Shown in pieces: positions 22,569 to 33,049 of a stretch of 64,000 bases of DNA; position 1 is the stretch's first letter, and the number at the start of each line of letters is the position of its first letter. The translations under genes and the position numbers were made by a program. The notes beneath the pieces are model-generated. The model did not search any database and was not told the DNA's origin. It saw only the letters and a program-made list of their open reading frames with translations. The DNA comes from Monodelphis domestica (Eukaryota > Chordata > Mammalia > Didelphimorphia > Didelphidae): positions 540,891,189 to 540,955,188 of the forward strand of contig NC_077227.1 in assembly GCF_027887165.1 (NCBI RefSeq), read 5' to 3'.

Positions 22569-23224
22569 CTTTATTCAATGAAAAAAATTGTGTGATTACT
22601 CATGATTGTTCTCTATTAGCAAGCACTGATTAAGAAAAACAGAAAATAGAAAAATATTATGAATATATTAAAATTTTATATAATTTTGTATTTTTAGCAG
22701 AACAGACTATGTCAGCATGATAAAGTAGATGAAGGGTTAGATTTAAAGCCTGGAGATTATCATGCCCTGTCATGTATTAGGTGTGTGATTGAGCAAGTCA
22801 CATGCCTTCCCAATCACACCAATAAATATCCAGTTCTGTAAATTAGAAGTGAATGGTTGTTCTGCATTGTAGAGATACTTTCCACATTGGGAATTCCCCA
22901 CAACAATGAAATTACAGGAATGGCTTGATCAGAGAAGATGTTCTATATAATTTCAGATTCTGTTCTCTCTTACTTTAAAAAAATATTAGAGTGGATGGTT
23001 ATTTCGGAGACAGAAGAAGAGAAATACGGGGAAAAATAACTGAAGTAAAAATAACAAAAATGAAAAAATGAAAAATATCAATTGAAAGCAATGGCAAGAA
23101 TGGATATAATATCTACATACATTTAAAAACTATTAATATTTAGAGGTGAATTTGTCTTCTTTTAAATCTGTAAGTCATAGTATACTGAGCCATTTTAATG
23201 AACTAGACCACTTACAATGACTTT
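22569..23224. other. Mostly unassigned, with a possible MIR fragment
   Basis: 22710-22870 reads loosely as plus-strand MIR (AAAGCCTGGAGATTATCATG, GTGTGTGATTGAGCAAGTCA). The rest is A-rich and unassigned. Confidence 0.45.
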
Positions 23225-23405
23225 GTGGTGCTGATAGGATGAGGGTTACTGATCTCATCCATTCCATTATATGAAGAAATTGAGCCACACAAAGGTAAAA
23301 TGAATTGCCAAAAGTCACACAAGTACATTAATAAATAACAGATAATGAGATTTGAACCTAGTTACTCTAACTCCATGTTCCATGCTCTTTCCACTATGCC
23401 ATTCA
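23225..23405 (-). repeat. MIR-like SINE
   Basis: CATTATATGAAGAAATTGAG, AATGAATTGCCAAAAGTCAC, GAGATTTGAACCTAGTTACT, CTCTTTCCACTATGCC: reversed MIR order. Confidence 0.75.
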
Positions 23406-24239
23406 AAGTTTGGGAAATGCTAGTCCTTATTGTAGATTTGTTTGATGGCATTTTAATTCTCCACCCTCCATCCCCCCATTATCAAAACATTCCCCATGTT
23501 GTCTCTGAATTGCAAATAATTGTGATATGCAAATCTCCTTTAAATTCAGTAAACATTTTAAAAATTATTTCTGGAAATCTATACAATGCAATTTTCTACC
23601 CCTCTTGGAGATAATTAACAAAATGCAAATTTGGTTAATTCAGCTTTACATGTTTTTCATAGCTGTAGCTTAGAAATGTATCCACAGTACATCTTCTCAT
23701 TGTACAATATTCTGATCAAAAGAGAAAAAAAAAACACATAGCCCTCAAGTCACAAATCATTATTATCATGACTTTAGTTTGCTTTCACTTACTGTTTCCT
23801 CCAATCCTGATCACTCTTCTCCCACAACTCCAATTTTCATTCCACCTGTGGGCAATGGAGCAGCAGAAGCATATGGAAATAGATGTCATTTATCTTTCTC
23901 ACTAAGTCTGTCCAATATTGGAAGTTCCTACAATTTCAGATTTTCCTTTTCTGGGCATATAGAATTAGACATTAGCATATGTACCCATCTGTAGTCATAT
24001 AAATCCCTTTCCCCTTTTCTGGGAAGCCTTGAAACCATTTTTCCTCCTGAACATACCTGAACAAATGTTTCATCTTCTTGCTTTCCCTCATCCTTTTTGA
24101 CTCACTGGTTATCTTGTTAGATCCACTTTCTGGCATGATTACTACCACTTCAGCAGAAAGAGAAATTTAATGAGACACCTAAAGTGAGTAGGATTGGGTT
24201 ATTTGAGGTTACTTAGAATTTAGATCCATGGAATGGGAA
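23406..24239. other. No gene seen
   Basis: Unassigned AT-rich sequence. Open frames of 71-89 codons have no recognisable domain. Confidence 0.4.
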
Positions 24240-24720
24240 TTTCCATTTCCTTGCTCAAAAACATTCAGTAAATAAAATACAAATTCATCAGCCTGAAGTT
24301 TAAAGCACTGCACAATATGGCTCTAGCCTATTTTCTCAGTATTATTTCAAATTATGCCTCTTCCTATATATGTTTGAACTTACCTAGATTACTGGCAGTT
24401 CTAGAAAAATAACATGTTCCATTTTCATTTTCTCCATGAATTCAGTCAGATTGCCTCCCATGTTTGGAACACACAACCTTTTCATCACCACCTTTTGTAA
24501 ACCTCATCTTTCTTTAAAACTAAGTCAACATGTCCTTTTTCCTTGAATTCCCAGATAGCCCAATTGTTTATGCTCTCTTCCTCTAAAAATTAGTTTACAT
24601 TTACTTTTCTATAGAAGCTACTTGCAGCAAAAGACTTATTTTTTGGCTTTGTCCCTTATACACAGTGCCTTACACATCAGAGGTGCTTAATAATAAATGC
24701 ATTTTAAGAATTCCAATATT
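24240..24720 (+). mobile_element. L2 LINE 3' portion
   Basis: AAAGCACTGCACAATATGGC, GTCAACATGTCCTTTTTCCT, ACAGTGCCTTACACATCAGA, GGTGCTTAATAATAAATGC: sense L2 ORF2 end through its 3' terminus. Confidence 0.8.
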
Positions 24721-24829
24721 TTTGCCTTAAGATTAACTTTCAATAAGCAGTTAATTTTCAATGAACATTTTAAATTATCTATTGTTTTCTTTGACTTGCT
24801 GCTTCTACACACATCAAGATTATCGATAT
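24721..24829. other. Short unassigned spacer
   Basis: AT-rich, between the L2 and L1 copies. Confidence 0.3.
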
Positions 24830-25375
24830 TGTACCTAAAAGTTGATTAATGTATTAATAAAGACTATACATCATTATAATTTTTTTGCCTCAATATTTAT
24901 TAGGGAGATTTAACTATATTTTTCTTTCTCTGTTTTTGCTCTTTCTGGTTTAGGTATCAGTGCCATATTTGTGTTTTAAAAAGAGTTTGGTAGGATGCTT
25001 TCTTCAGCTATTTTTTCCAAATACTTTATATAATATTGCTATTTGTTGTTCTTTAAAATTTTAGGAGAATTCATTTGTGAATCCATCTGGTTCAAGGCAT
25101 TTTTTGGGGGGAGTTCACCAATACCTTCTTCAATTACTTTTTCTAAGAAGGGATACTTTAACTATTTCCTTTTCTGCTAATGTAGTCAATTTACATTTTT
25201 GTAAATTCCTCCTTTTCATTAAGATTGTCAGATTTATTGGTATATGTTTGGGTAAAATAGCCCATAATAATTACTTAAATTTCCTCTTCATCACTGGTAC
25301 ATTCGCCCTTTTCATTTCTGATCTTTGAACTTGCTTTCTTCTTTTCTTTTTTAAATTAAATTAGCCATTGACTTA

Positions 25376-25460
25376 ATCTATATCAATATATATTAATATT
25401 AATTTTTATTATATATATAAATATTATATATATAATATATACTATATTAATCTATATTAT
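25376..25460. repeat. AT-only palindromic tract
   Basis: TATATTAATATTAAT and its mirror units plus TATATATA runs; almost no G or C for 80 bases. Confidence 0.85.
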
Positions 25461-25510
25461 TTTTTCCACAAAACTATCTACTTTTCTTATTTCACTTGTT
25501 TTCTTACTTT

Positions 25511-25736
25511 AAATTTTATTTATCTGAGGGGGCAGCTGGGTAGCTCAGTGTATTGAGAGCCAGGCCTAGAGACAGGAAGTTCTAGGTTCAAATCTAGCCT
25601 CAGACACTTTCTAGCTGTGTGACCCTGGGAAAGTCACTTGACCCCCATTGCGTAGCCCTTACCACTCTTCTGCCTTGAAACCAATACACAGTATCCACTC
25701 TAAGACAGTTTAAAAAAATAAATTTTATTTATCTGA
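25511..25736 (+). repeat. Marsupial CORE-SINE with perfect 17 bp target duplication
   Basis: The SINE runs from GGGGCAGCTGGGTAGCTCAG (25528) to its short poly-A (about 25719). The 17-base sequence AAATTTTATTTATCTGA occurs at 25511-25527 and again at 25720-25736, identical. This shows endonuclease-dependent retroposition into the L1 copy after the L1 was in place. Confidence 0.95.
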
Positions 25737-25975
25737 ACTTTGATTTTCAGAATTTTCAGTGTGTAAGTGGGGATGCTTAATTAGTTCTTTTTCTATTTTT
25801 TTTAGTTGCATGTCCAATTCATTAATTTGTTCCTTTTCTATTTGATCAATCTAAGTAATTAGAGATGTAAAATTTCCCTTAAGGACTGCTTCAGCTATAT
25901 CCCATAAATTTTGATATGTTGTATCATTGGTGTCATTCTCCTCAATAAAATTATTGATGGCTTCTATGAAAAAAA

Positions 25976-26429
25976 GACTGTGTCCAAATGATCTCATTCT
26001 ATCTTTAAGCTGAGCAAAAAAAATGAATTGAGTATAACAACAAGAATAGAAATCAAAAGCCACCAGTTCAAGTCTTTTCTCTCTAGTCTTCAAAATAATG
26101 AAAATCCAGGTAGAAGCTGCATGAACCTATGCATATCTTAAGGATAAATGAATGTAAAAGGAATACTTATTCACCTAAATCCAATTTTTGACTGATCTGA
26201 ATGAATTGCCATTTGGAAAAGAAATGAAATTCAGAAGACCTATTTGAACTAAGAGACTTTGACTCTGTTAGTAGTCTACAATTATCTGTTTGACTTATAA
26301 AAGAGTCAAAATTAGCCTAAATCTGAATTATTTATTCAAAATAGCTATCCCTAATCCCACTGCCACCTTGGATGGGGGGGGGGAGGCACCTAAGAGTTAA
26401 AACTAATGATAGAACTAGCAAATTGAGCT
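25976..26429. other. No gene seen
   Basis: Unassigned, with a G-run at 26374-26384. Confidence 0.35.
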
Positions 26430-27015
26430 TAATAGAAAACCAGCCAACACTTCCCCACCTCTCCCATCACTACCTTGTTATGTAGAGGGAGTTGCATAGT
26501 TTATGGAAGCTATCAACTATGCCATGCAGAGAAAAGACAAACCCGCAAGACAAACAGGTCATATTAGAAAGTTCTGACAACTACTAGGTGATCTTCTTGA
26601 GAAGAAAGTAGCAAAATACTTCAGTGTCTTTGCCACGAAAACTTCATGGACAGTAGTAAAATGATAAAAGAAACAACACTGGAATATGATCCCCTCAGGT
26701 CAGAAGGTATCCAACATGCCACTGGGACAGTGTGGAGGACAACTACTAATGAAGACAAAAGGAAGCTTAGCTGTGGATACATCTGTTGATGAAAGAAAAG
26801 TCCAGTGGTGTAAAGATCAATATTGCATAGCAACCTGAAATGAAAAATCTATGAACTAAGGTAAGCTGAATGTGGCCAAATAGGTGATGGAACATGAAAC
26901 TGGCCAGACTTTGAGAAATAGTAGAATATGTAAAGGTTTAGTGTGCTATTAGTCCATGGGGTCACAAAGAGTTAAACATAACCACACAAGAAAAACAAGG
27001 AAATGACAGCACAGT
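26430..27015 (+). mobile_element. RTE LINE (BovB-like) fragment or RTE-derived SINE
   Basis: Carries the marks of the marsupial RTE/BovB-like lineage: TGATCTTCTTGAGAAGAAAG, GTCTTTGCCACGAAAACTTC, CCCCTCAGGTCAGAAGGTAT, TAAAGATCAATATTGCATAG, AACTAAGGTAAGCTGAATG, and the 3' terminal AGTCCATGGGGTCACAAAGA. The jump from the 5' part to the 3' end within about 60 bases near 26920 means an internal deletion or an RTE-derived non-autonomous form. No open frame remains. Confidence 0.8.
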
Positions 27016-27454
27016 GGAAAAATCATACCAGCAGATGAGATCAATAGTTCTGTGTTTTCTCAAGCAGAGAGGAGTTCCAAGTGTGTTACAGCACTAAGAG
27101 TATTAGTTGTCTGATCTATGCATGCCATTCAACCAAGAATAGTTTTGAAGCATATACCTCTGTGAACATGAATATGAATTTATTTTTATTATTTACCTTG
27201 CAATTTTGTTTAACTAAGTGCCTTCAAATTCGTTGACTTTCTTTTTAAAAAGAAAATTTATTTGGGCCTTTCAATTGTATTTTGGATAATTATTGTCCTA
27301 AAAATTGTAGCTTTTGTGTGTCCAGAATTCAGTCCAAATTTGGAACATAGAAGTAAATTTAACTTACAAATATCATTCAATATCATATGGGTAGTCCCTC
27401 TTGTTGTACAAAGATAAGTAGATAAAGTATTTGAATTACAAACTTATATGCTTA
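27016..27454. other. No gene seen
   Basis: Unassigned AT-rich sequence after the RTE copy. Confidence 0.35.
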
Positions 27455-27700
27455 CACGAGGGATACAAATACAAGCAAACAAGACAGTTTTTACTCTCAA
27501 GAAGTTTACAACCTAATATGGGGAGACCAACACATAAAGGGATCTTGAAAATCAGGGGGTGATACCTGCATACAGTAAAAAAAGAATGATTTGGGAATGA
27601 AGGGAGCATAGCTAAGACTCCTCAAGAATTAGAAATCCCGTCCATTGACTCACTAATCAGGAGAGTGGTTTCCATGATAAAGTAATTCCAAGGTGGACAA
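27455..27700 (-). mobile_element. L2 LINE 3' end fragment
   Basis: GGGATACAAATACAAGCAAAC, TACTCTCAAGAAGTTTACAA and CTAATATGGGGAGACCAACA match the antisense L2 3' end. Tail diverged. Confidence 0.7.
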
Positions 27701-27714
27701 AGTTGGTGAAGAGA

Positions 27715-27840
27715 TGAAAGAGTTCAGTAAGTGCCACTAGACTCAGAGTCAAAGGCTCAACTATATTAACATCCCATCTCTTACCACTTACTACTTGTGT
27801 GACCTCAGAAAAAACAATTAACATTTCTGCCTAGTGTTTT
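27715..27840 (+). repeat. MIR-like SINE fragment
   Basis: GTGCCACTAGACTCAGAGTC, then ACCACTTACTACTTGTGTGA and CCTCAGAAAAAACAATTAAC: MIR 5' half and CORE. Confidence 0.6.
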
Positions 27841-28854
27841 TTTGTTTGTTTGTTTTATTTTGCTTTATCTTAAAATGAAAGGCTTGGAGAATGGGATGCC
27901 TAATTGTCCTTCTTGCTTTAGATCCTGGGATATTTCAAATTCTAAGCTCTCAACCCTTTTCACCTTGCTTGAAGAGAAACCCATTATGGTTCAAGAGTTA
28001 GAAGAGATAATTACCAAGGTCACCTCAAATACACTTGTATACCACCTCAGCCTGCACTCCACCTTTGCCCTCCCCATTACTCTCTGGGAATAAGGGGTTA
28101 ATGACCCCATATACCTTGCATATAAAAGGAATTGGACATGAATTGGTGAAATTGTGACATCAAAAAATGTGATTTGGACCTTTATGCATTCACTGTGTGT
28201 ACTACCCAAGTTGCTGCCTGAAAGTAGAATAATTTTATTTTCATATGAAGCAAATCTGACTCTGTAGTGCCCCTCCCCCTCTCCGCAATGAGTATAGTTA
28301 GCTACCAATGGGGGGGAGGAGGGAGGCGGGGATGGGGAAGTGGGAGAGGAAGAGAAATAAATAATATACCCTCACAGCCTTCTCATTATTATTTCTGGGA
28401 AAACATAATAAAGCTACAGCTGGCAGGCACTTATTTTTTTCTTAGTATTTAATAATAGAATTAATTGCTAAGTGGAAAGCTTGTAACCCCTTTTCTGTTG
28501 TGCCTTGCCCTCTGCTATCATTATGAATAGATGTAAAAATCAACGCTAATTATAATTCAGAATGTTTGAAGAAATAGATTGAACCATAAAAAAACCTCCC
28601 CCCCATCTTCCCCCAGGTGGCAAAAGTTGTATGCTTAAAATCCGTAGGCATCAGTAGACATAGTGTTTTAATAGAGAACTGAATACTCCCTCAAATTAGG
28701 TGTTTTTAGTTGTAAACCTTGGCAAGATTTCATAGTTTGGAAGCAATCACATGGGGAGTTTAGGGTACTTCGTGACATTCTAGGGTGTGTATGACAGGGT
28801 AGGATATAATGATTTAGTTTCTCTGTGAAGCTGATGTTTTCATTTTACATGAAG
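27841..28854. other. Single-copy-looking region, no gene seen
   Basis: About 1 kb without an identified repeat apart from a TTTG run (27841-27856) and a G-rich stretch (28310-28354). 28380-28580 is TAAT-rich with mixed composition and could be a conserved non-coding element. That is a guess from composition only. Confidence 0.35.
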
Positions 28855-29150
28855 CAACAGAGTGTATTGAGAAGAGATCTGATCTGATATATAGGATACC
28901 TGTTTTCTAGGCTGCATTCTGTCATTACTCTGCTTGACTTTTTGTCAACTCACTTCCCCTCTGTGAGTCTACCAATCTGTAAAAACTACTTAGGAGAAGA
29001 TAGTGTGGTATAAAGAGCAATGGTGGCAGAGTCAAAAGACTGAGTTTTAATGTCAGTTCAGTTACTTGTAGCCAGGGCGATCTCAGGTAAGATTGTTCTA
29101 CTCTCCAGGCTTTCAATTTCTTGACCCTTAAACATAAGAGGCTGAGTTAG
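28855..29150 (+). repeat. Two MIR-like SINE pieces in tandem
   Basis: First piece: CACTTCCCCTCTGTGAGTCT near 28951. Second piece: AGATAGTGTGGTATAAAGAG, AGAGTCAAAAGACTGAGTTT, CAGTTACTTGTAGCCAGGG. The motif order starts over at about 28995, so these are two insertions or a duplication. Confidence 0.6.
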
Positions 29151-29164
29151 GTGAGCCGGAATAA

Positions 29165-29265
29165 AAGAATGGACACATATGACTGGTATAAATGTAGTAT
29201 AAACAGACAGTGCCTACTCTCAAGGAGTTCACATTCTAATGAGAGACAATACATTTAAGTTTCAA
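29165..29265 (-). mobile_element. L2 LINE 3' end fragment
   Basis: CAGACAGTGCCTACTCTCAA and GGAGTTCACATTCTAATGAG: antisense L2 3' end. Confidence 0.6.
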
Positions 29266-29779
29266 TTGCACATCAGACAGAAAAATCTCCATGTCCTTAG
29301 TCTCTAATATGTCTTTAATATCAATTCCACTGATTAAAATCATATCAATTTCTGATGTCGAATCATTTGACTATGCCAAAATCTTTTCTTAGTTCTTAAC
29401 TGACTATGATTGCTGAGGTAACAGTACTCAATGAAGCAGTTCCTAGATTGACTCTCCAGAGGTGTTGCTTCCTGGGATAATTTCAGGGGTTGAACTGGAT
29501 GCAGAACCAGGGGTCTGGAGGAGGCTGATGATCCCAGGACATGCCTGCTTGCTAGTACAAGTTGGTCAGCAGGTTAATGGTTGTGTTCTTGAAGCAGCTG
29601 GGTTTTTTCACATGGACAGCTCCTGTGGTCCTGAAGCCCATGATAGAAATGAGGTGAGCGGTTGGGAGGCTTCTGCTCTTCTAGAAGACTCTTATGTTCG
29701 GGGTTCTGGGATCTCTTCATCAGAGTCTGAGGCAAGGTACAATTGAAGGTAGTGGTTATTGGAGTGAAGGCATTATGAC
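29266..29779. other. Unassigned, moderately GC-rich sequence
   Basis: 29460-29760 has higher G+C than its surroundings and an open frame of 94 codons (29462-29746, plus). I do not recognise the protein. No repeat family named. Confidence 0.35.
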
Positions 29780-29960
29780 TAGCCTAATATCAATCATTTC
29801 TGTTGCATGCCAGAGAAATAGAATTCTCCCTCCTTGATCAACTGCAAGCAGAGACTGAATGACTATTTGTCAGATATGTTGCAGTAGAGATTTCTTTTGT
29901 GCATGGGCTGGACAAGATGGATGATGAGATAGATCCATTCCAATCGCATAGAAATAGGAC
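29780..29960 (+). mobile_element. L3/CR1 LINE 3' end fragment
   Basis: GCAAGCAGAGACTGAATGAC, TATTTGTCAGATATGTTGCA and GGGCTGGACAAGATGGATGA match the L3 3' end ('aagcagaggctggatgacc...ttgg.ctagatga'). Confidence 0.7.
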
Positions 29961-30494
29961 CATTGAAACAGGTTGATGGAGTAAGTACTGAAAGATTTGG
30001 AGCTAGATGCTGCTGTATCTACCAGTTTATCCAGGCAGTAGGTAGCAGTGGAGCTGAAGGGGGAGAGGTCTACCTGTACTGGTTTCTTAGGTGCACCACC
30101 TGTCTTGGTTTGGATGGATAAGGGTCTGGGCGGTCAGCAAATATTCTGATAATTCGAAATCCCAAGATCCTATAACTCAATCCTACCTCAAGAGACTGAA
30201 TCTATTGAGATAGTAGATAGAAATAAAACCAAATAATTGCTTTGGGGGAACTCTGATGCAATATATGAGAATTACTAATCCAGGTATGAACTATGGCCTA
30301 TCCCCACACTTACTGCCGAGACTTTGGATTCATACATTTAGCCTTGGGAAATTGAAGCAAATGGAGTCAGATGAATTTATTTCTTTAGCATATTGGCCAC
30401 ACATGGAGTTAATCTGAGGAAAATTCTCTAAAATAAAACTTAGTTCATGTATAGGATACTACAGAGGCATCTAATAAAATGCATGTATTAGGGA
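29961..30494. other. Unassigned sequence
   Basis: No repeat recognised. The minus strand has an open run at about 30130-29880 (includes KTGGAPKKPVQVDLSPF). Its end lies inside the L3 copy, which argues against a real exon. Confidence 0.35.
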
Positions 30495-32290
30495 TGGTGT
30501 ATTTTTTTTATTTTAATATATTATTGTTGTTCTTTTGTTTTCATATCATCTACATTCCCCCCTCTATTCCTTCTTTTCCCTTATCCTCCATTCCATTCAT
30601 AGTACTATTTATGTTATTTTTTAAAAAGAAAAAGTACAAAATCAATAAAATATAAAACATAAAAAAAATCCGATATCATATGCAATGTTTCGTACCAATG
30701 AATCTCCACATCTGCAAAGGAGTGAGGGGGTAAGGTATGTTCTCCTTTTTTTTTCCTTTTGGGGACAAATTTGGCCTTTTTAATTCACAACAATCATTTT
30801 CTATTATTTTATGGTAGTTGTTCATGCTTATATTGTTTTAGACATTGCTTGGTTTGTTTGCTTTTATCCACTTCATTTTTCAGCAATTATCTAGATTTTT
30901 CTGTGTTTCTCTACAGTTAGCAGGTTTGTTGTTAGAAAATAGTAATATTCCAATACATTCATGTACCACAATTTGTTTATCTTTCCCTAACTAGTGGACA
31001 TTAGCTTTGTTTCAAGTTTTTTGCTACCACAAAAGTGCTTTGGTTAATATTTTGGTATATATCAATACTATATTTTTGTTAATGGAGAAAAAAGGAGGTC
31101 CTTGGGACATATATCTAAAAGTAGAATATATTCATTTATATGTGTTTATATAATTACAAATTGCTTTCCATAGTGGTGTCTTAATTGATAGCTCTAATAA
31201 CACTGCAATAATTTGCCTCTCATCCTATGCTTCCAACTTTGACTTTTAAGTCCTCTTATCTTTTCTAGCTGTGAATGAAACTTCAGTGTAGTTTCATGTA
31301 TATTTTATATATTATTAATAACATGGATCAATATTTAATATACTCAATAGTCTGCAGTTCTTCCAAGTAATATTTGTGCACTTCTTTTCTTCTTTTGACC
31401 ACTTATCTCCTGGAGATTGTCTTTTTATTATATGTTTCTCTTAGTTATTTGTATATACTGGATATCAAATCTTCATCAGAGATGATATTTGATGCAATTT
31501 TTTTTCTTTTTCCCAAACACTTCCCTTCTTGTTCATTTTGTTTGTATAAGACCTTTTTAAATATTATTTTATTAAAATAATCCATTCTACCTTTTGTGAT
31601 TGCTTGTATCTCTTTTTTGGTATTACTGTGTATAATATTCTCTTTGTTCTGCTCACTTCAAGCTATGCATTATTTTATATGTCTTTACAGGCTTTTTTTG
31701 TGATCATTTTGTTTGTCATCTCTAATGGCACAATAACATTCCATCACAAACATGTATTGCATCTCATCAAATTGTTCAGCTATTCCTCAGCTGATGGACA
31801 TAACCCCCAGTTTTCAGTTCTCTGTCACAACAAAAAGAGCTGCTATAAATTTTTTTGTTCAGGTAGGTTCTTTTCCTCATTTGATTAAGAATTAATTCAT
31901 ATCTATAGCTGTGAAAGCTATGTAATCTGCTTTTCTTCTATTTTATGATATGATCTTTAATATTCAACTCATGTTTCTGTCTTGAATTTATTACAAAATG
32001 TAATGTAAGATATTTCTTTGTCTAATTTCTAATAGATTATTTTTTAATTTTGACAGCAGTTCTTATTAACCAGAGATGTCTTTCCTAATTCATTTGTTAT
32101 AGGGGTTATCAAATGCTGGTTTATTGCATTCAATTATTTTTAGTTTTACATTGTCTAGTATGTTCCATTAATGTATTTTTCTATTTTTAACCAACACCAG
32201 GAATTTTGATGATTATTATTGTATAATACTAGTTTGTGGCTCATCTTTTATTGCAACTTTTTGCTCAATAATATCCTTGATATTCTAGAT
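30495..32290 (-). mobile_element. L1 LINE 3' half with an inserted L1 piece
   Basis: Antisense L1 3' UTR and ORF2 C-terminal region at 30495-31615 (ATTCATGTACCACAATTTGT, TTGCTACCACAAAAGTGCTT, CTGGATATCAAATCTTCATC), continuing 5'-ward at 31891-32290 (ATTCAACTCATGTTTCTGTC, CCAACACCAGGAATTTTGAT, CCTTGATATTCTAGAT). The 275 bases between repeat an earlier part of the element. Confidence 0.85.
31616..31890 (-). mobile_element. Second L1 fragment nested in L1
   Basis: TTCTGCTCACTTCAAGCTAT, GGCACAATAACATTCCATCA, TCAGCTATTCCTCAGCTGAT, AAAAAGAGCTGCTATAAAT is the ORF2 3' region again, closer to a younger marsupial L1 consensus than the host copy is. Same orientation; nested insertion or local rearrangement. 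Confidence 0.75.
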
Positions 32291-32529
32291 CAGCATTGGT
32301 GAAGTATTGCCATACATGCCCAGCCAGCCTCAGAGAGCTGCTTTGTTCCCCTTCTTCCCAGCCCCTGAGGACATTTTTTGAATGCCTGACCCCTCTATCC
32401 AGCCATGGAAAGCAAGCACTTCCTCCTTCTGCTCTCTCAGGTAATGTTGGAGGTATTGGGGAACTCACAGACAGCTTGAATTGAATTTGTCCTCTCAGCA
32501 TTTGAACTTGAAAATCTTTGCCAATGCTA
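32291..32529 (+). mobile_element. hAT-like non-autonomous DNA transposon (239 bp)
   Basis: The ends are imperfect terminal inverted repeats: CAGCATTGGTGAAG at the left, CTTTGCCAATGCT at 32516-32528. The body is GC-richer than the L1 around it (GCCTCAGAGAGCTGCTTTGT, CCCCTGAGGACATTTTTTGA, AAGCAAGCACTTCCTCC) and resembles a marsupial hAT-type MITE that I recall starting CAGTGATGGCGAACCTATGG. Flanks ATTCTAGAT and ATTTAGAAA may be decayed 8-base target duplications. It encodes nothing; strand is nominal. Confidence 0.7.
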
Positions 32530-33049
32530 TTTAGAAAATTTCTTTCTAGAAACAAATTATTTATTATTATATTTCTTCTAGATTACATGTTGATACACTT
32601 TTTAATAATCATTTCCTGACACTTTGTGATCCATGTTCCCTTCCTGTGTAAAGGGAATGCTTTCCTTCAAGGGTTATGAACTTTCTGTCAATCTGAACTA
32701 GCCCATTAGTTTAGCTGGAACACTTCAAACAGAGACTTTGATTGACTCCTGAGGGGAGGTAGACCAGGGCACAGGAAAGGAAAGTGACGTGAAGAAAGGT
32801 GCTATAGAAATGAGACTAGAAGAGAGGGATTTTTTCCCCTCTGGAGGTTGGTGGCTTAGGTGGAAGACACTCTTGTGGGCTGATAAAATTAGATAGTAGG
32901 CTACAGAATATATTTTTAATTTCCTTCCCTCTTTATTTTTTTCTTAGACTATATTTATCTTAAAATTTTATTTCTAAAAGTCACTATCATGCTTGTGACT
33001 TGAGTTAATTATTTTACAAACAGTAACCACGATAATCTTTTTATAACTA
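32530..33049. other. No gene seen
   Basis: Possibly a short stretch of L1 just after the DNA transposon (to about 32600), then unassigned sequence. Confidence 0.35.

Larger units (their letters stand above)
24830..25975 (-). mobile_element. L1 LINE ORF2 fragment, split by a SINE
   Basis: Antisense marsupial L1 ORF2: TTATTAGGGAGATTTAACTA, GTTTAGGTATCAGTGCCATA, GTGAATCCATCTGGTTCAAG, then after the SINE TCCAATTCATTAATTTGTTC and GCTATATCCCATAAATTTTG. The two halves are collinear across the SINE. Old and without open frames. 25376-25460 within it has become a TA-rich, partly palindromic stretch. Confidence 0.85.

Noticed and set aside
29462-30130. Open frames on both strands (94 codons plus; about 85 codons minus)
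   Set aside because: No recognisable protein; the minus-strand frame runs into an L3 repeat. Kept only as unassigned sequence.
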